NCBI GenBank assembly: GCA_016806645.1
Contig: JACSYO010001980.1
Span: 1,836,501-1,900,500, forward strand
Source: Ophiodon elongatus
Lineage: Eukaryota; Chordata; Actinopteri; Perciformes; Hexagrammidae
Direction of reading: 5' to 3'
DNA length: 64,000 nt
The first letter of the stretch is position 1; each line of letters starts with the position of its first letter. The notes under the pieces were generated by a model. That model was not told the DNA's origin. It ran no database searches and was given only the letters and a program-made list of their open reading frames with translations. Both the position numbers and the translations under genes were made by a program. Positions 34,458 through 45,665 of this stretch are shown here, one piece after another.

Positions 34458-37440
34458 GTAAGCGTTCAGATGTCACGCCCACAGGTTTGCTGGGGGCGAC
34501 TCGATGAGCCATGCGGGTCCTTTTTTTCCATTTGTATCTCCCTCTGTCTTTCTCAATTTTTGTCCAGTTTCAGCCCACTGTCTGTCTTCATGGCTTCGTC
34601 TTTCCTTCCCACCTCTCCTCTCCCATATTTCTTCATTTGTTTCCTCCCCTATGCATTTGCTCCTTTCTTTTCATCAGGCCACGCTTAGTCCTTGCCAACA
34701 ACTTACCAATGAGAGAGGAGGACTCTTAAGGGTTATTTTAGGAGTCCTTATTAATTTCCTACTTTTTTGGGGATGCAATTAGTGACGAGAGGAATGAAGC
34801 AACAGCTAAGGCGTAGCAAGAACACCATTCAACTAGCTGCCAGTGCAAAGCTAGATATCAGTGTTTATGTAATTGGAACAGTGCGCCTTTGTAATTGGCT
34901 TGCCTTTCTCCATATATTACAGGGAATAGAAAATCTGACTAAAATACAAAGAGAAAGTAATGGGATTGTTCATAGTGATTATGTTTGTGTATAATGCACA
35001 GTGACACACAACGGGATGCATTCAGATGCCTCTGCATGTATGTTTATTGCACACAAACACAAACACAGCATTCCTTTACTGTGGTGCTCATAGCAAGCAG
35101 TATGTGAATTAGAGGGGGTCCTGCAAGGTCCAAGACCCCTTGATCAACACTTTTGGGAAAATCTTGAAATAAATGTTTTGTCGCTTGCAATTGTCACTAA
35201 AAATGTCTTTAAAAAGTGTCCAGCTGTATTCATTATTCAAACTGCAAAACATTTATTTACAACTATTAATACAGAAAAATATATTGTTATGGTGTTTCCG
35301 CCGATTACCCGATTGTTCCTGGTAAAGCTTCTTTCATGGGTTGCGCCATTACAAATGGTCCACAACGCAAATGTTGTGTAGTTAAACAAGCCTCATGTTA
35401 CCTCGTACAACTTCTGCTTTGACGCTATGGTTACACTCCATTAAAAATATGGACTCAGTACGCATCGAGTTTGAGAAATATGTCAAAGAAGTTCATTACT
35501 TGTGGTCCATTCTTTTTTCTAACTCTCTCCTGTGTTTGCTGTGAGTGAAATATGCATGAGGTGCAAAGTTGTACAGCGACACAAGTGTGCATGTGTCAGG
35601 TTTGAGTGTGTGCGTGTGTGTCGGGATAGACAGAGAGAGGCAAGTGTGCTTTATATTCTGTTGCAGGGCATAGTTGATGGTTAATTGTGTAGTTGTGTAA
35701 GTGGACTTATTGTTAACAATATCAGTCTCGGTAATGAGTGTGTAAATCATGTAGAGCCTAGTTGATTGCCTTGGCTTGCATCCAGGAAATGTTGTAGGCC
35801 TATAACGCGCATTGAGACTGTGTAATACGTCAGCATACTAGGTATTTTGTACACTGCAAACAAGCAATAAGCTTAGATGCTATCTGCAGTGTATAAGCAG
35901 ACATGAACGGGTCAAAGAGCTGTTGAAAGATGTGTGGAAAATAAGCAACACCACCTGAAGTTATGCCCTGTGTTGTTCCAGACGCCTCAGCTCACCTTCT
36001 GTGCTTCATCTCTGCTCTCCATAGATGAAAGGAGCTGCTGACTCCTTTGGCATACATTAGAATTCAGACACCCACCTTCCACCTTATCTGCTGTCAAAAC
36101 AGCCACCTCTAACTTCTACAAAGAAACACTTTGACCACACATCAATGACAAGCCTCCTTATCATTGGCCTAAACAAGCTTGGTGCATGTCAAAACCGAGG
36201 ACAGCGGGAAACCGGGAGTTGGAAAAAAATGCGTGGGGAATGTGCCTCTGCAGAAAGAGCCAGACAAACACACACACACACACAGAAACACAGTGAGAGA
36301 GAGAGAGAGAGAGCGCAGTGAGTGTGTCTGACATTTCTAGCTCTGGTATTTTGCTATATGAGGAGACCTAGAGGGAATGGAATTGAAAAAGCCTCCATTC
36401 CTCCTCCCTGCTCCCACACACACACATTCCTCTCTAACATTTGTTTGGGGCATCTTTGCATTGGCTTGTCTGGACCAATAAAGCACGCAGGGGGATGAGG
36501 ACTTGTCATAGAGTGGCTCAGAAGCACAGAGCAAGAAAGCGAGACAAAGAAACGGTGCGAGACAGAGGGGAGAGAGTGAGAGACGGTATGAGACAGAGAG
36601 ACAGCTCAAGTGATGGCAGAACAATTGCAAGGGTCTAAGAGCTTGTCATGATGAGGCACATATCTTGTGTCGCCGCAGGGGGCAATACTAGTGCTGTAGA
36701 ATTTGCATGCCTGCTCTTGGTAGACACACAGTGTAGGGTAAAGTACTCTGGACGAGAGTAAGTGGTCCTGTCTTTCAATATCCCATGTTTGACCACTGCA
36801 GTTTCACGCTATTTTACCTCTTTCTTTGAGTCCTACGATTTTGACACCCTGTCGAGATGTTGAAAAAAGAGAAAATCTAGCTATAAACAATACAAATGTC
36901 CATCTACTGTTTTTATCGAGATGCTCTGTCTTATTAATAAAATAACTCTCAAATAGCTTGATGATTGTTTTTACAGTATCAGATAGTATTGCAGCAAGTA
37001 CTTTCATTAACTTGAAGGAGTCCTGAGAGACAGATTAAAGAAGAGTGGTTGATAGAACTGAGGCTGAGATATCCTGACTATTAGTCTCCAGCGGGGTCAG
37101 GCTCCAAAAACACTGGATCCTACACTTTCTCATCTTTTTGTTAGATGGTTAAAGGCCACATCTTTCAAACTTCACACCCCCAGTTTGCAACAATTACTTT
37201 ATTTTGTTAATTTATAATTTATAATTTAACCCAGACAACCCTGGTGATATTCTCTCAGACTAGATATATCACCCTCTAGAGCCACAAAAATACATGATGA
37301 TGTTCACATGCTGAGTACTATGAACCATGATGAGTAAACAGATTGAATGTGTAAAATCAGCAGAATTCTCCCTCAGGGAACCAGACAGGTTGTCCACCAT
37401 AGAAACTGTAGCCAATTTCAGGCATGATTCCCTTGTTTCA
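34458..37440. other. non-coding DNA downstream of the candidate exon
   Basis: Probably the downstream intron of the 34294 exon. It begins with a donor and a pyrimidine-rich stretch (34520-34680) that opens several Ser/Phe/Leu-rich frames of no coding value. A short (GA)n lies near 36295-36312 and a purine-rich patch at 36530-36605. No further exon recognised. Confidence 0.5.
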
Positions 37441-37895
37441 TAGCAGCAGACATTTTCTATGAGAAAATAACCCTCCTTCTTACTTGATTTATTACGTCAG
37501 TAAATATTGTAAATATGAGTTTATGGTCTCAATAGCTAGTTTTAAGCCTTTTAAATACATCATGATGTGGTCCCAATTATGGTCCCATTTAGAGTAAAAT
37601 AGATAGATTAAATAGGGTATGCATGGCTACCTTGTGATTGACAGGTTGCTACCATAGCGTTGTCCGATCTGGGAGTTGTCTGTGTTTTTGTCTTACCACT
37701 TTTACAATGTTCTCAGTTCACGAAAGCTAAAAATCTTTTATTCAGCATTTGGTTGTACTTAGCTACACACTCTCGTAAAAAATGAAGATGGTGACGGTCG
37801 AAATACCGTAAGTGAGGCTTCCAAACCGCAGTCCCTTAACCAATGGGTGATGTCACAATGGCTACATCAACTTCTTCTCTGAAGTCTATAAGCCA
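37441..37895 (+). repeat. teleost interspersed repeat, plus copy
   Basis: Contains in order 'gagtttatggtctcaat', 'tacatcatgatg', 'gtgattgacaggttgctacc', 'accaatgggtgatgtcac' and 'gaagtctata'. The first part matches, in inverse orientation, the copy at 52175-52570. I recall this as an abundant fish repeat that ends in the words around 'gtgatgtcac'. It has no open frame and no obvious terminal inverted repeat, so its class is uncertain. Confidence 0.75.
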
Positions 37896-38444
37896 GACAA
37901 ACACACAACAGGGCCCTTAAGATATATCAACTGACAACAAGCTAACTAAATACAAAGCAAATAATGAAGATCTGTGAATGCAGAATGTATGCTGATGAAC
38001 TTATCTTGAGTTTCTTTCAGTTGATGCTCAGCTGTCTGATTCTATCATCTCAGCTGACAGTGATCAATGGGTACAGTGTGAACTGGCCCTAGCTTTTAAA
38101 CCCTTGCCTCTAAAGTTGCCACCTTCTCTTCTCTTCCCTTCTACCCTGCCTCCTGCTCTGCCTATGTGTTGTATAAGCAGAGTAAATATGCCGGCGGTGA
38201 TTGAGAGTTTAAAGGTCATCCACAGTCCTTGCAGACACGAGCTGGAGGTGGGGGCAGAGGGCTAAATGTCATTCAAGTATGGGTAGTGTAGCCAGTGCAT
38301 GGCCAGAAGCGAGGTCACAAGGTCTGATGAAAACAAATCCATCACTTTGCAGCCCGGGTAACAGGCCAGAGAGCTGAAGGGCTACATGGGTGCAGAAGAG
38401 CTTTAGGTTACTGAGGAAGTTGGAGGGATGGGCAGGGATGAAAG

Positions 38445-38496
<52 letters not shown>

Positions 38497-39837
38497 ATGT
38501 GTGTGTGTGTGTGCGTGTGGTGGTAGAATGATGCTAAGAAAGGCTGAGCTGGCCAGTGAAGGCAGCAGGCTGAGGATGTTTAAAGTCAGGGATGAAAAGG
38601 GATGGAGATTATCACAGCCTGGCCACTCTGATCACTGGCTGAAGAGCCTGTGATCAGAGTTCTCTATAATCCACGATATGGGATAACAAGGGAAAACATT
38701 ACCAAAAACGCACCACAGCAATGTTCAAACACACATCACACACATTGTGTCGTTGAGCAAGAAAAGAAACGACAAAGAACACAAAACACACACAACAGCA
38801 CGTAATAAAATGTAGAGAAGTAAAAACGGACACATCGATTAACACTGAAGTCCAGAAGTTAACCTGTTTATGAGCACACATAAACAGGTGTGTTGTTCTC
38901 TTCACTGAGAACTCTTCCAGTGTTTATGTCTAGAACAGGACTGTTTAGATGTTCTTGAGCATGACAATAAACTCTTACAGCTCACTACCAGCTACATGTC
39001 TTCAGCTTTAGCACTCTAGAATACCCGGAGCCCTGACGTTGCTGAAGGGTAACTTGCGAAAAGAGAACTTCCCAATAGTGATCACCAAGATATCACGTTA
39101 TCAGGAATATGACTTGTTTAATTTACCTCACTTTGACCATTCTACTACCTCCACTATTACCTCCTGCATATTGCTAGATGAAGCAGAAATGCTTTACAAA
39201 CCATAATTATGAAGTGTGTGTTAGCGACAAAAGAAGGAATGTTCAGGAGGCACAGTAATGAATATAATACAGACGTGGTATTTGATGGTTTCAGACAGGC
39301 ACATCAAATTATTATTATGTGTCTTACGCACCTCACCTTTGCATACTGTGGTTTTGCACCAGTGCATTTGAAAATTAGATTAAGGGTGGCAAGATTGTGC
39401 TCTACATTTTTTTCAGACGATGCATGTTGTTTCGTTCAAAACAACAAATGATAATCTTAGCGTCAGGCCTACACTTTCACTTTAGAACACAGTAAGCGCC
39501 ACCACCAAATGCTTAGTCACCCTGGGTGGGTGGAAAACAGCTTCATCCGGATATCTGATTGGTCAAGAGTGCTGACTCCATCAAGAAGTTTAGCCAGACA
39601 GTGTAATTGCTAATCGCTCAAGCTTGAGACACACCTAACAAGGCGTGCCGGGCCCTGTGCCTTGAGTACATGCCATTCTCTCTGGCTATAGTGAAAGTGA
39701 TATGCTGTCCCCTGTGACCAGAATAATGTACGTCTTGCTGCAGCTTCTAATGGGCTAATGGGGTGGGTAAGGAAAAGAATGGAGAACAGCCTCCACTCTG
39801 ACTCGTGTGTGTAAAGAGAAAACCCGGATAGACTATG
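37896..39837. other. non-coding DNA, no gene recognised
   Basis: One long (GT)n array (listed). The GC-richer part at about 39470-39660 may be another old repeat but I could not match it. No coding segment found. Confidence 0.45.
38447..38519. repeat. (GT)n microsatellite
   Basis: About 36 GT-type units with GC and AT interruptions near the 3' end. Confidence 0.95.
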
Positions 39838-40175
39838 GTAGTGGTGGTGAGAGAAAAATTATGAAAGTGAGGGAGAAAATTGGAGAAAGAAAGAAATGGA
39901 GTGAGGGCGAAAGACAATGTGAGCGAGATGAAGTGACAAGGGTAAGAAATTGAAAGATTTTGAAGGAAAACGGAAGTGAGAAGCGCAGCAGTATTAGAGA
40001 CAGTATAGCAGAAGTAAAAGAGGGATAAGAAAAGAAAGGGAGAGCGATAGAGAGGCGAACGGTAATTATAAAGATAGAAGGCGGGTGAGGGAGACACAGA
40101 GAAAAAGAGAGACGGTGAAAAGAACTGAGATAGGCTGTTGGGGGAGAGCGAAACTGTGAGAGCGCTAAGAGGTTG
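39838..40175. repeat. long purine-rich (G/A) tract
   Basis: For more than 300 bp the plus strand is dominated by G and A in irregular GA, GAAA and GGAG words, with few pyrimidines. The minus strand therefore opens two overlapping Ser/Leu/Phe/Pro-rich frames of 176 and 118 codons. These are composition artefacts, not genes. Such tracts may form triplex structures, which is inference. Confidence 0.75.
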
Positions 40176-40347
40176 AGCGGAAAAGCCATTTAGAGCTCTA
40201 ATCAGATTGCTATTGAATGTGCAGGAATTAGATTTGGCCCCAAAGCCGTCTTGGCTACAACCAGACACACTTAGCATCCAACACCCAAGTACAGTTGGAT
40301 CTGTGTCAGCCAGACAACACGGTAGCTAAGAACACCCCAAAAAACAG

Positions 40348-40460
40348 TTGTGCGTGTGTGTGCGTGTGTGTGTGCGTGTGTGCGCGTGTGCGTCTGTGTG
40401 TCTGTGTGTGTGCGTGTGTGCGCGTGTGTGTGTCTGTGTGTCTGTGTGTGTGTGTGTGTG
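40348..40460. repeat. imperfect (GT)n array with GC and CT variants
   Basis: Long dinucleotide array with repeated gcgtgtg and tctgtgtg variants. Open frames through it on both strands are artefacts. Confidence 0.95.
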
Positions 40461-41740
40461 CAAGTGCGGGAATTTGGGGGAATGCATGTGGGATTGTCAG
40501 GTGAATCATTAACGTTTCTGTGTGTTTATATTTTGTTTTTGTATTTGAGTGTGTGTTGTGTGATGAGAACACTGCCTTGGGGAGATTAGCAGATTATATA
40601 AATTAGTTTTGCGTATTCGTAATGCTTGTGTTGGAAAAGAGATAAGATGCTAGTTGTGGAGTGCATTGTTCTTAAATGGGCAGGAAACAGCTAGAGTAAC
40701 ATGGAATTCAATTTATTCATCACTCAGTGTTCGAATTATAACAAGAGGGAGTCTTGCACTTTATGTATTTTTGTAAAGGAATAACTGAATGTAGAGCAGT
40801 CATCAAGTCCTTTTGCATTTTGTAGTCATTTCTAATTATCAGATATGATTGGGAGGAAACCTTTTCTTGAGATGCATGTTTTGTCCAACATTGATTCGAA
40901 TGGTGGCACCTGAGGCATTAAGTGCATTGCATTACAAGATCATCAATTTACAGGTTACTAAGTTTATCGTAGCTATGTGTGCACTCAATATTTTGTTAAT
41001 TACATTTGCCAAAATCTCTTGAAGTAAAAACTAAAGTTCTATGAAGTAAAAAATGAAGTAAGCGTACTTGTTTCCAAACTTGTTTCCATACAGTACAGTA
41101 CAGTATATATTTTTCCTGTTCTGTACCAGTAGCTTGAAGTGTTATTATTTTTGCTGTGTCCTTTACTGGCTCTGTGTTTTCCTTGGCCGCACAATTATTA
41201 GGCTGACGGCCCTTCCCATCGTGTCCTATCTGCCTGAACCCCGGCCAGGATGGGCCGCTCAGCTACGGGAATTATTTTTGACACAATTCACTGTCAGGGC
41301 AAATTGGTGGTGCAATCGGCTGAACTTGAGTATCATAGGTGATGGAGAAGGAGAAAGGATAATGAGGAGACGGACACAGTGTGAGAGACGGGCAAAGAAG
41401 GATAGACCATGAGAGCATGATGGGGTAATAGAGAGCTGGAACGGGGGTGCTGCAACTGGCTGTAAATAAGGACAGAAAACCAACTGACATGAAGACAGAA
41501 ATGGACCAAAGATGGGAGTGGCAGTGGAGAGGAAGATAGGGAGATGGATAAATGGAAGGCGAATTGTTTACAGAGGTGTGAAAACAAATGACAAACAACC
41601 ACTAGTGAGTAAGCAGCTTTGTTGATTCGTGTTACTTGTTAGTCCTGAATCACTGAAGACAGTTGGAGATGTTGACTCTCAGCTATACTCTCTACTTTAT
41701 TTCCACCCTACAGCCGTTGTAAATTTTGGTACACGTGTAA
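40461..41740. other. non-coding DNA, no gene recognised
   Basis: AT-rich up to about 41180. The segment 41186-41345 is GC-richer and complex ('ggccaggatgggccgctc' and following), and could be a conserved element. It is not bounded by splice signals in an open frame that I trust. Purine-rich sequence lies at 41340-41560. Confidence 0.45.
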
Positions 41741-41777
<37 letters not shown>

Positions 41778-41800
41778 TGCGTGCTGGTGTGTGTGTCTGT
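41741..41800. repeat. (GT)n microsatellite, imperfect 3' part
   Basis: Pure GT to about 41774, then TTG, GC and CT interruptions to 41800. Confidence 0.9.
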
Positions 41801-41940
41801 GTAACAGTGGAGGAGTGGATGGTGGAGGAGGAGGGGGCGGTGTGCCGTTCCTCAGCATGTGAGCGAATGTGGGAACAGAAATACATCCAACTGATGAGAT
41901 CCGCAGTACGTTCTCTTGCTTCCTCTCTTTCTCTGTGTTC

Positions 41941-41964
41941 TCTCTTTCTCTCTCTCTCTCTCTT
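41941..41964. repeat. (TC)n microsatellite
   Basis: TC run with one TTT interruption in a pyrimidine-rich context. Confidence 0.85.
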
Positions 41965-43257
41965 CTTCTATCTGTGTGTAACCTGACTTCTTTGATGTGC
42001 GTGAGACTCTGAGGAAAAAAACTTCCGCTCCCTCCAAAAGCCCCAAACAGGGAAAGAAACGTTTGAAGGTAGAAGGCAAACTTGCCTAATGGTGTGTGGG
42101 TGAGTGGAAAGCCCAGATCTTGGCTACAAAAGTGAAATGATTTCTATTCTGCAATATAAATGCAGTGAAATTCATGATATAATTGTATAGCTCATCTGAA
42201 ATATATCTTAATTTAACATGAATTGAATTTTTAATTGTAACATTAAGTGTCTCATTATATATGTATGTCTGTACGCTCATACATCTCCCCACGCACACAT
42301 TCCGACACATAAAGATAGAGAAAGAAAAATTTGAATGTTGAGACACCACGATGAGAGACGGCGTTTGAATGTTTTAGCACTGAGGAGAGGGACGGTTTGA
42401 ATATTTCAGCACCATGGAGAGAGGAAGAGAAAGAGAGAAAGAGATAAAAAAAAAAAAAAATTCTAAACCATAATGTAATTTCAAATTGTGTTTAGAGTAC
42501 GTAGTACATTCACAATGATTACAAATTATAACGTGATGTCAGCGATGTCATCCATGACCTCAGCCAAAAGATGGCAACATTTTTAATTACTTACTCCTTT
42601 CAAAAGTAGGTAACTTGTTTAAAGTTGTTTCTCTCAGATAAGTGTCTTGAAGGAAACTAAAAGATGGAAAAAAAGTACGCAGCAACAATAATATCAAGCA
42701 CACTAATACGTCTCCCGCTTGGGGGCTTTATAATGCATCAGATTTCAAGTATTGAAATGTATATTTATTAAATGTGGTACCTGTCAAATTAACCCTCACC
42801 CCCCAACTGAAATCTTAGTGTTTGTGTAAACTAGCGCTCCCGTTCTCTCGTCGAGCGTAGTCTGTTAATATTTGGACTGACACACAAATAAAAGGGCTAT
42901 TATTAAGACGCACTGACAGCACTTTATTCAGGAAATGTCATTGACTAAAAGACATCATTAGACGAGTATGTACACCCAGAAGTGTGCTCTTATTATCAAC
43001 AGTGACTATATCTGCATGTACAGTACCAAAACAATAGAGTTATTCATCGTCGAATGAAGCAATGGAGCATTGTAGTCTTTATCGGAGCTTCAGTCTCATT
43101 GTGTTTTACTATGACTCAGAAAGAAATAAACAAGGAAAATAGTAAGGATCGCTGGATTCCTTCTCTCCACTTGGCTGGTTGTTAAATATTTCCAATGCTT
43201 TACTGCAGTCTGTCCCTCTGAAGTACACCTGAGCCGGTGGTAACTTTAAGTTTCATG
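41965..43257. other. non-coding DNA with a small minisatellite
   Basis: AT-rich sequence holding the tandem repeat at 42330-42429 (listed separately). The part from 42461 to 43257 shows nothing recognisable. Confidence 0.5.
42330..42429. repeat. 32-34-bp degenerate minisatellite, 3 units
   Basis: Three adjacent units start with TTTGAAT at 42330, 42364 and 42396. Each goes on with a variable '(g/t)tt..gcacca' part and a GAGAG-rich end. Units 2 and 3 are closest to each other. A 15-base poly-A run follows at 42446-42460. Confidence 0.7.
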
Positions 43258-43553
43258 TTATGCCAGGTCGCGTATGTCGGAGTTCATTATGCTGTCATCC
43301 TGCATAAGGAACAAGTCAAGGTGCTTGTCCCTCTGGGGAATGAGTGCACTCTTCTTTTGTTTTGGTCCGATTGTATATTCCATGTCATCCTCCTGTCCCC
43401 TTTGTCTTACTGGACATATGCTTGGAGGCAGCATCCCGAAGAGCACTGAACTGTCACTGAAGAATGCGCTGCAAATTTCCATCCCTGTCGATCAAAATGT
43501 GACTCTGGGCACTTGCAACCCACTCCGGTAACTCACCTTGGCAAAGTATCACG
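43258..43553 (-). pseudogene. protein-like relic or terminal exon, unidentified
   Basis: On the minus strand, one frame (43482 down to the TAA at 43258, 74 codons) reads like real protein: rich in Asp, Lys, Gln and Arg, with GQEDDMEYTIGPKQKK and ending MNSDIRDLA. A second frame just upstream (about 43553-43452) has ELPEWVASAQSHILIDRDG, equally protein-like. The two overlap by about 30 nt in different frames, as expected after a small indel. Alternatively, a donor-like site (caag|gtgagt, near 43537) and a cag at about 43467 could remove the gap, but that intron would be only about 67 nt with a weak pyrimidine tract. I recognise no family. It could be a gene relic, an exon, or an old transposon protein. 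Confidence 0.4.
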
Positions 43554-43889
43554 CCAACTTATCCCAGAAACTAACTGTGGCCTAAAAAAGGTTGAAATCA
43601 ATTGGCATTACAGTGACTTAAGATCCACAAACATTACATAGGAGCCTTAACAGAAAGTCCTGAGGAGGCTTTCTTCATGTGTTTATTTATTTCAGTAAAA
43701 ATCTCGTCAAAGATACTTTTTGCTGTAGATTGTATAGCACCAATAAGCACATTAAAAACCTATGGTATGTATAACAAAATTGTCTCAAACATGGTAAACT
43801 TAAATAATTGTAAAAGCAGCAGCCCCTCTTTGTCATCATCTATTTGCTCCTGGTCCTGAAGGAACTACATTAATATAGCAAAGTACAGC
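43554..43889. other. non-coding DNA, nothing recognised
   Basis: AT-rich. On the minus strand an acceptor-like site (cctttttttag-type, about 43580-43590) precedes the relic at 43258-43553. It would give a 45-nt segment open in one frame. Weak evidence only. Confidence 0.35.
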
Positions 43890-44240
43890 TGACAGAGCTA
43901 ACCGTGCTCACCTGTGGGGGGGACCCGAGGGTGGGTGCTACCCATCCATGACAACACTGTCGGTCGGGACGGAATTATCAGCCTTAACCACTGTATGAGT
44001 GCAGTGCAGAGTGGCAGCCTTGAGCCAGCCAGTCGGGCATACTAATGTGCACGAACATGAACCAAAAGCACACGCGGCCGGGGCGGCATTGTCAAAGGGA
44101 GGAGAAGCTTTGATAACAACGAAGAGGGAGAGCGACTAAGTCTCTGCTCATTACTCCACTGTATCTTTACATAGCAAATATTTGTTTGCTGCTATTAATG
44201 TTCAGAATGTTAAATACAGCTCCTTTAAGGAGCTGTAAAA
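43890..44240. repeat. GC-richer probable interspersed repeat
   Basis: A block clearly richer in G and C than its flanks at 43910-44110, with 'gacaacactgtcggtcggga', 'cacacgcggccg' and 'tcaaagggaggagaagct', grading into AT-rich sequence. I associate these words with a dispersed fish element. No terminal repeats or open frame could be defined. Confidence 0.4.
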
Positions 44241-44335
44241 CAGGCTATATATCAAATTAAGCCTCAAAGCCTCAAACAGTCTTTCAAGTCCAAGTCTTTG
44301 AAGTTACATAATTCTTTTAAAAATAAGAGTAAAAG

Positions 44336-44352
44336 AAAAAAAAAAAAAAAAA
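44336..44352. repeat. poly-A run
   Basis: Seventeen consecutive A residues after an A-rich lead-in. Confidence 0.9.
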
Positions 44353-44922
44353 GCTTTATTGTTGTCTGAGAGAGACTGGGGATGACTGGTATTGCACTGT
44401 AGGACAGAATCTCAGCATGTGGGGTTAATATGTCAATGAACAGCGAGGACCACAGTGACTTCCGCTTGTAACATTTTATGTGAAATGTCTGATATTTGCA
44501 AGTTTTTTTCATTTGGTCATTGTTCCTTTTAAACCTTTCCTTAATTATATGACACCCACCCAGTAAGTATTTATAATTTGTTTTACCTGGAGGTGTAGCA
44601 TAAAGGTTAAATGGGTGGATGCACTCAAAAAGCAAGGCACATAGCCTCGAACTGCTCCAGAGGTGTTGCTCAGTAACGAGTTGTTGTTCTGGAAAACTCC
44701 CTGAGGTGATGATATGCATATAAATTGTGTTGCTGTACAGCGGATGCTTGAGGAGGAAAATTAAGATTAATTTCCTGGATAAATGAATCTTGCTGATTAT
44801 AAAAAGGGACAACAGCTTTGCATCACTCTTCACTGTTCTAGAAAGAGGATTCACCCTCCAGTCAAAAAGGCTATCAGTGGCATTTTGTTTAAAATAAATT
44901 TAAACTCACTGCCTCTGCCTTT

Positions 44923-44928
<6 letters not shown>

Positions 44929-44959
<31 letters not shown>
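44929..44959. repeat. (CT)n microsatellite
   Basis: Uninterrupted CT run of about fifteen units. Confidence 0.95.
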
Positions 44960-44961
<2 letters not shown>

Positions 44962-45414
44962 TCTTGTTGAGAGCGGAGTCTAATTAATTAATAGCATGCG
45001 ACTGTAAAATTGCTTCCACCCAGAGTTCTCTATTGTGTGTAATGCCAAGTCTCTGTAGCAATTATAATTTCTCTGGTATTGTCAGAGAAATGATTGAGCA
45101 TTAGCTTCATAGTTCTTACATGAGCTACTTTCTTTTATGCTTCATAATTCTTGCTCAAATGCATCTTCAGAGCTTTAATATTGTGTATTATGTGAAGTGC
45201 TTGAGTGTGTGCACATGTACGTATGGGAATGAACAATTAAATCTCCAATAATTGATTTTTGGCCAACACAACATTGACTTAGCACCTTATGAAGTTGATA
45301 AGGTGAACATGTTGCCTATTGAAGCAGATATGAAGTAACATTTATTTATTTGGAGAGGTAAATGTGTCCACCTGATGAATGTAAGTCACAATTCATACTC
45401 CTTTTAGCACTGTT

Positions 45415-45665
45415 TTAGTCTCTACTGGCCCCTGAGGGACATGTTCAGCCCTTACGCTGCTAACTGTTCCACTATATTCACAAGTTAGTTGCTAATTTCG
45501 CTTCTGCAGTTTAGTGCTGCAACACTGGATTAATCAGAACTTGTTTTTCTGAAAACAGCTGCTTACAAAAAGCTTTGATGAGAGCCATGGGAGTGAATCA
45601 AAACACTGAAAGTTGCAGGCTGTGAAACTAAATCAAGTAGAAAAGTAGTCCACTCAGTAGATTGC
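45415..45665 (+). repeat. interspersed repeat, copy 2
   Basis: Words such as 'ctgctaactgttccacta', 'gagagccatgggagtgaatc' and 'aaaacactgaaagttgcagg' match in order the fish repeat also seen at 30310-30530. This copy keeps more of the 5' part and less of the 3' part. Same orientation as copy 1. Confidence 0.5.

Larger units (their letters stand above)
44241..45414. other. non-coding DNA with a long chance ORF
   Basis: A 196-codon minus-strand frame (44854 down to 44264) is the longest in the window. It runs through a poly-A tract and its composition looks like translated AT-rich DNA, so I do not call it a gene. A TAATTAATTA motif at 44981-44990 and the AT-rich complex stretch to about 45190 are possible conserved non-coding sequence. 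Confidence 0.45.

Noticed and set aside
35985..36060. Possible exon beginning with ATG after 'ctctgctctccatag'
   Set aside because: The frame hits a stop within about 12 codons and no donor is near.
39747..40277. 176-codon minus-strand frame
   Set aside because: It follows a purine-rich plus strand; Ser/Leu/Phe/Pro-rich composition and an overlapping second frame of similar bias show it is compositional.
44264..44854. 196-codon minus-strand frame as a gene
   Set aside because: It crosses a poly-A tract, lacks recognisable motifs or splice context, and its composition is that of translated AT-rich DNA. Kept only as a low-interest finding.
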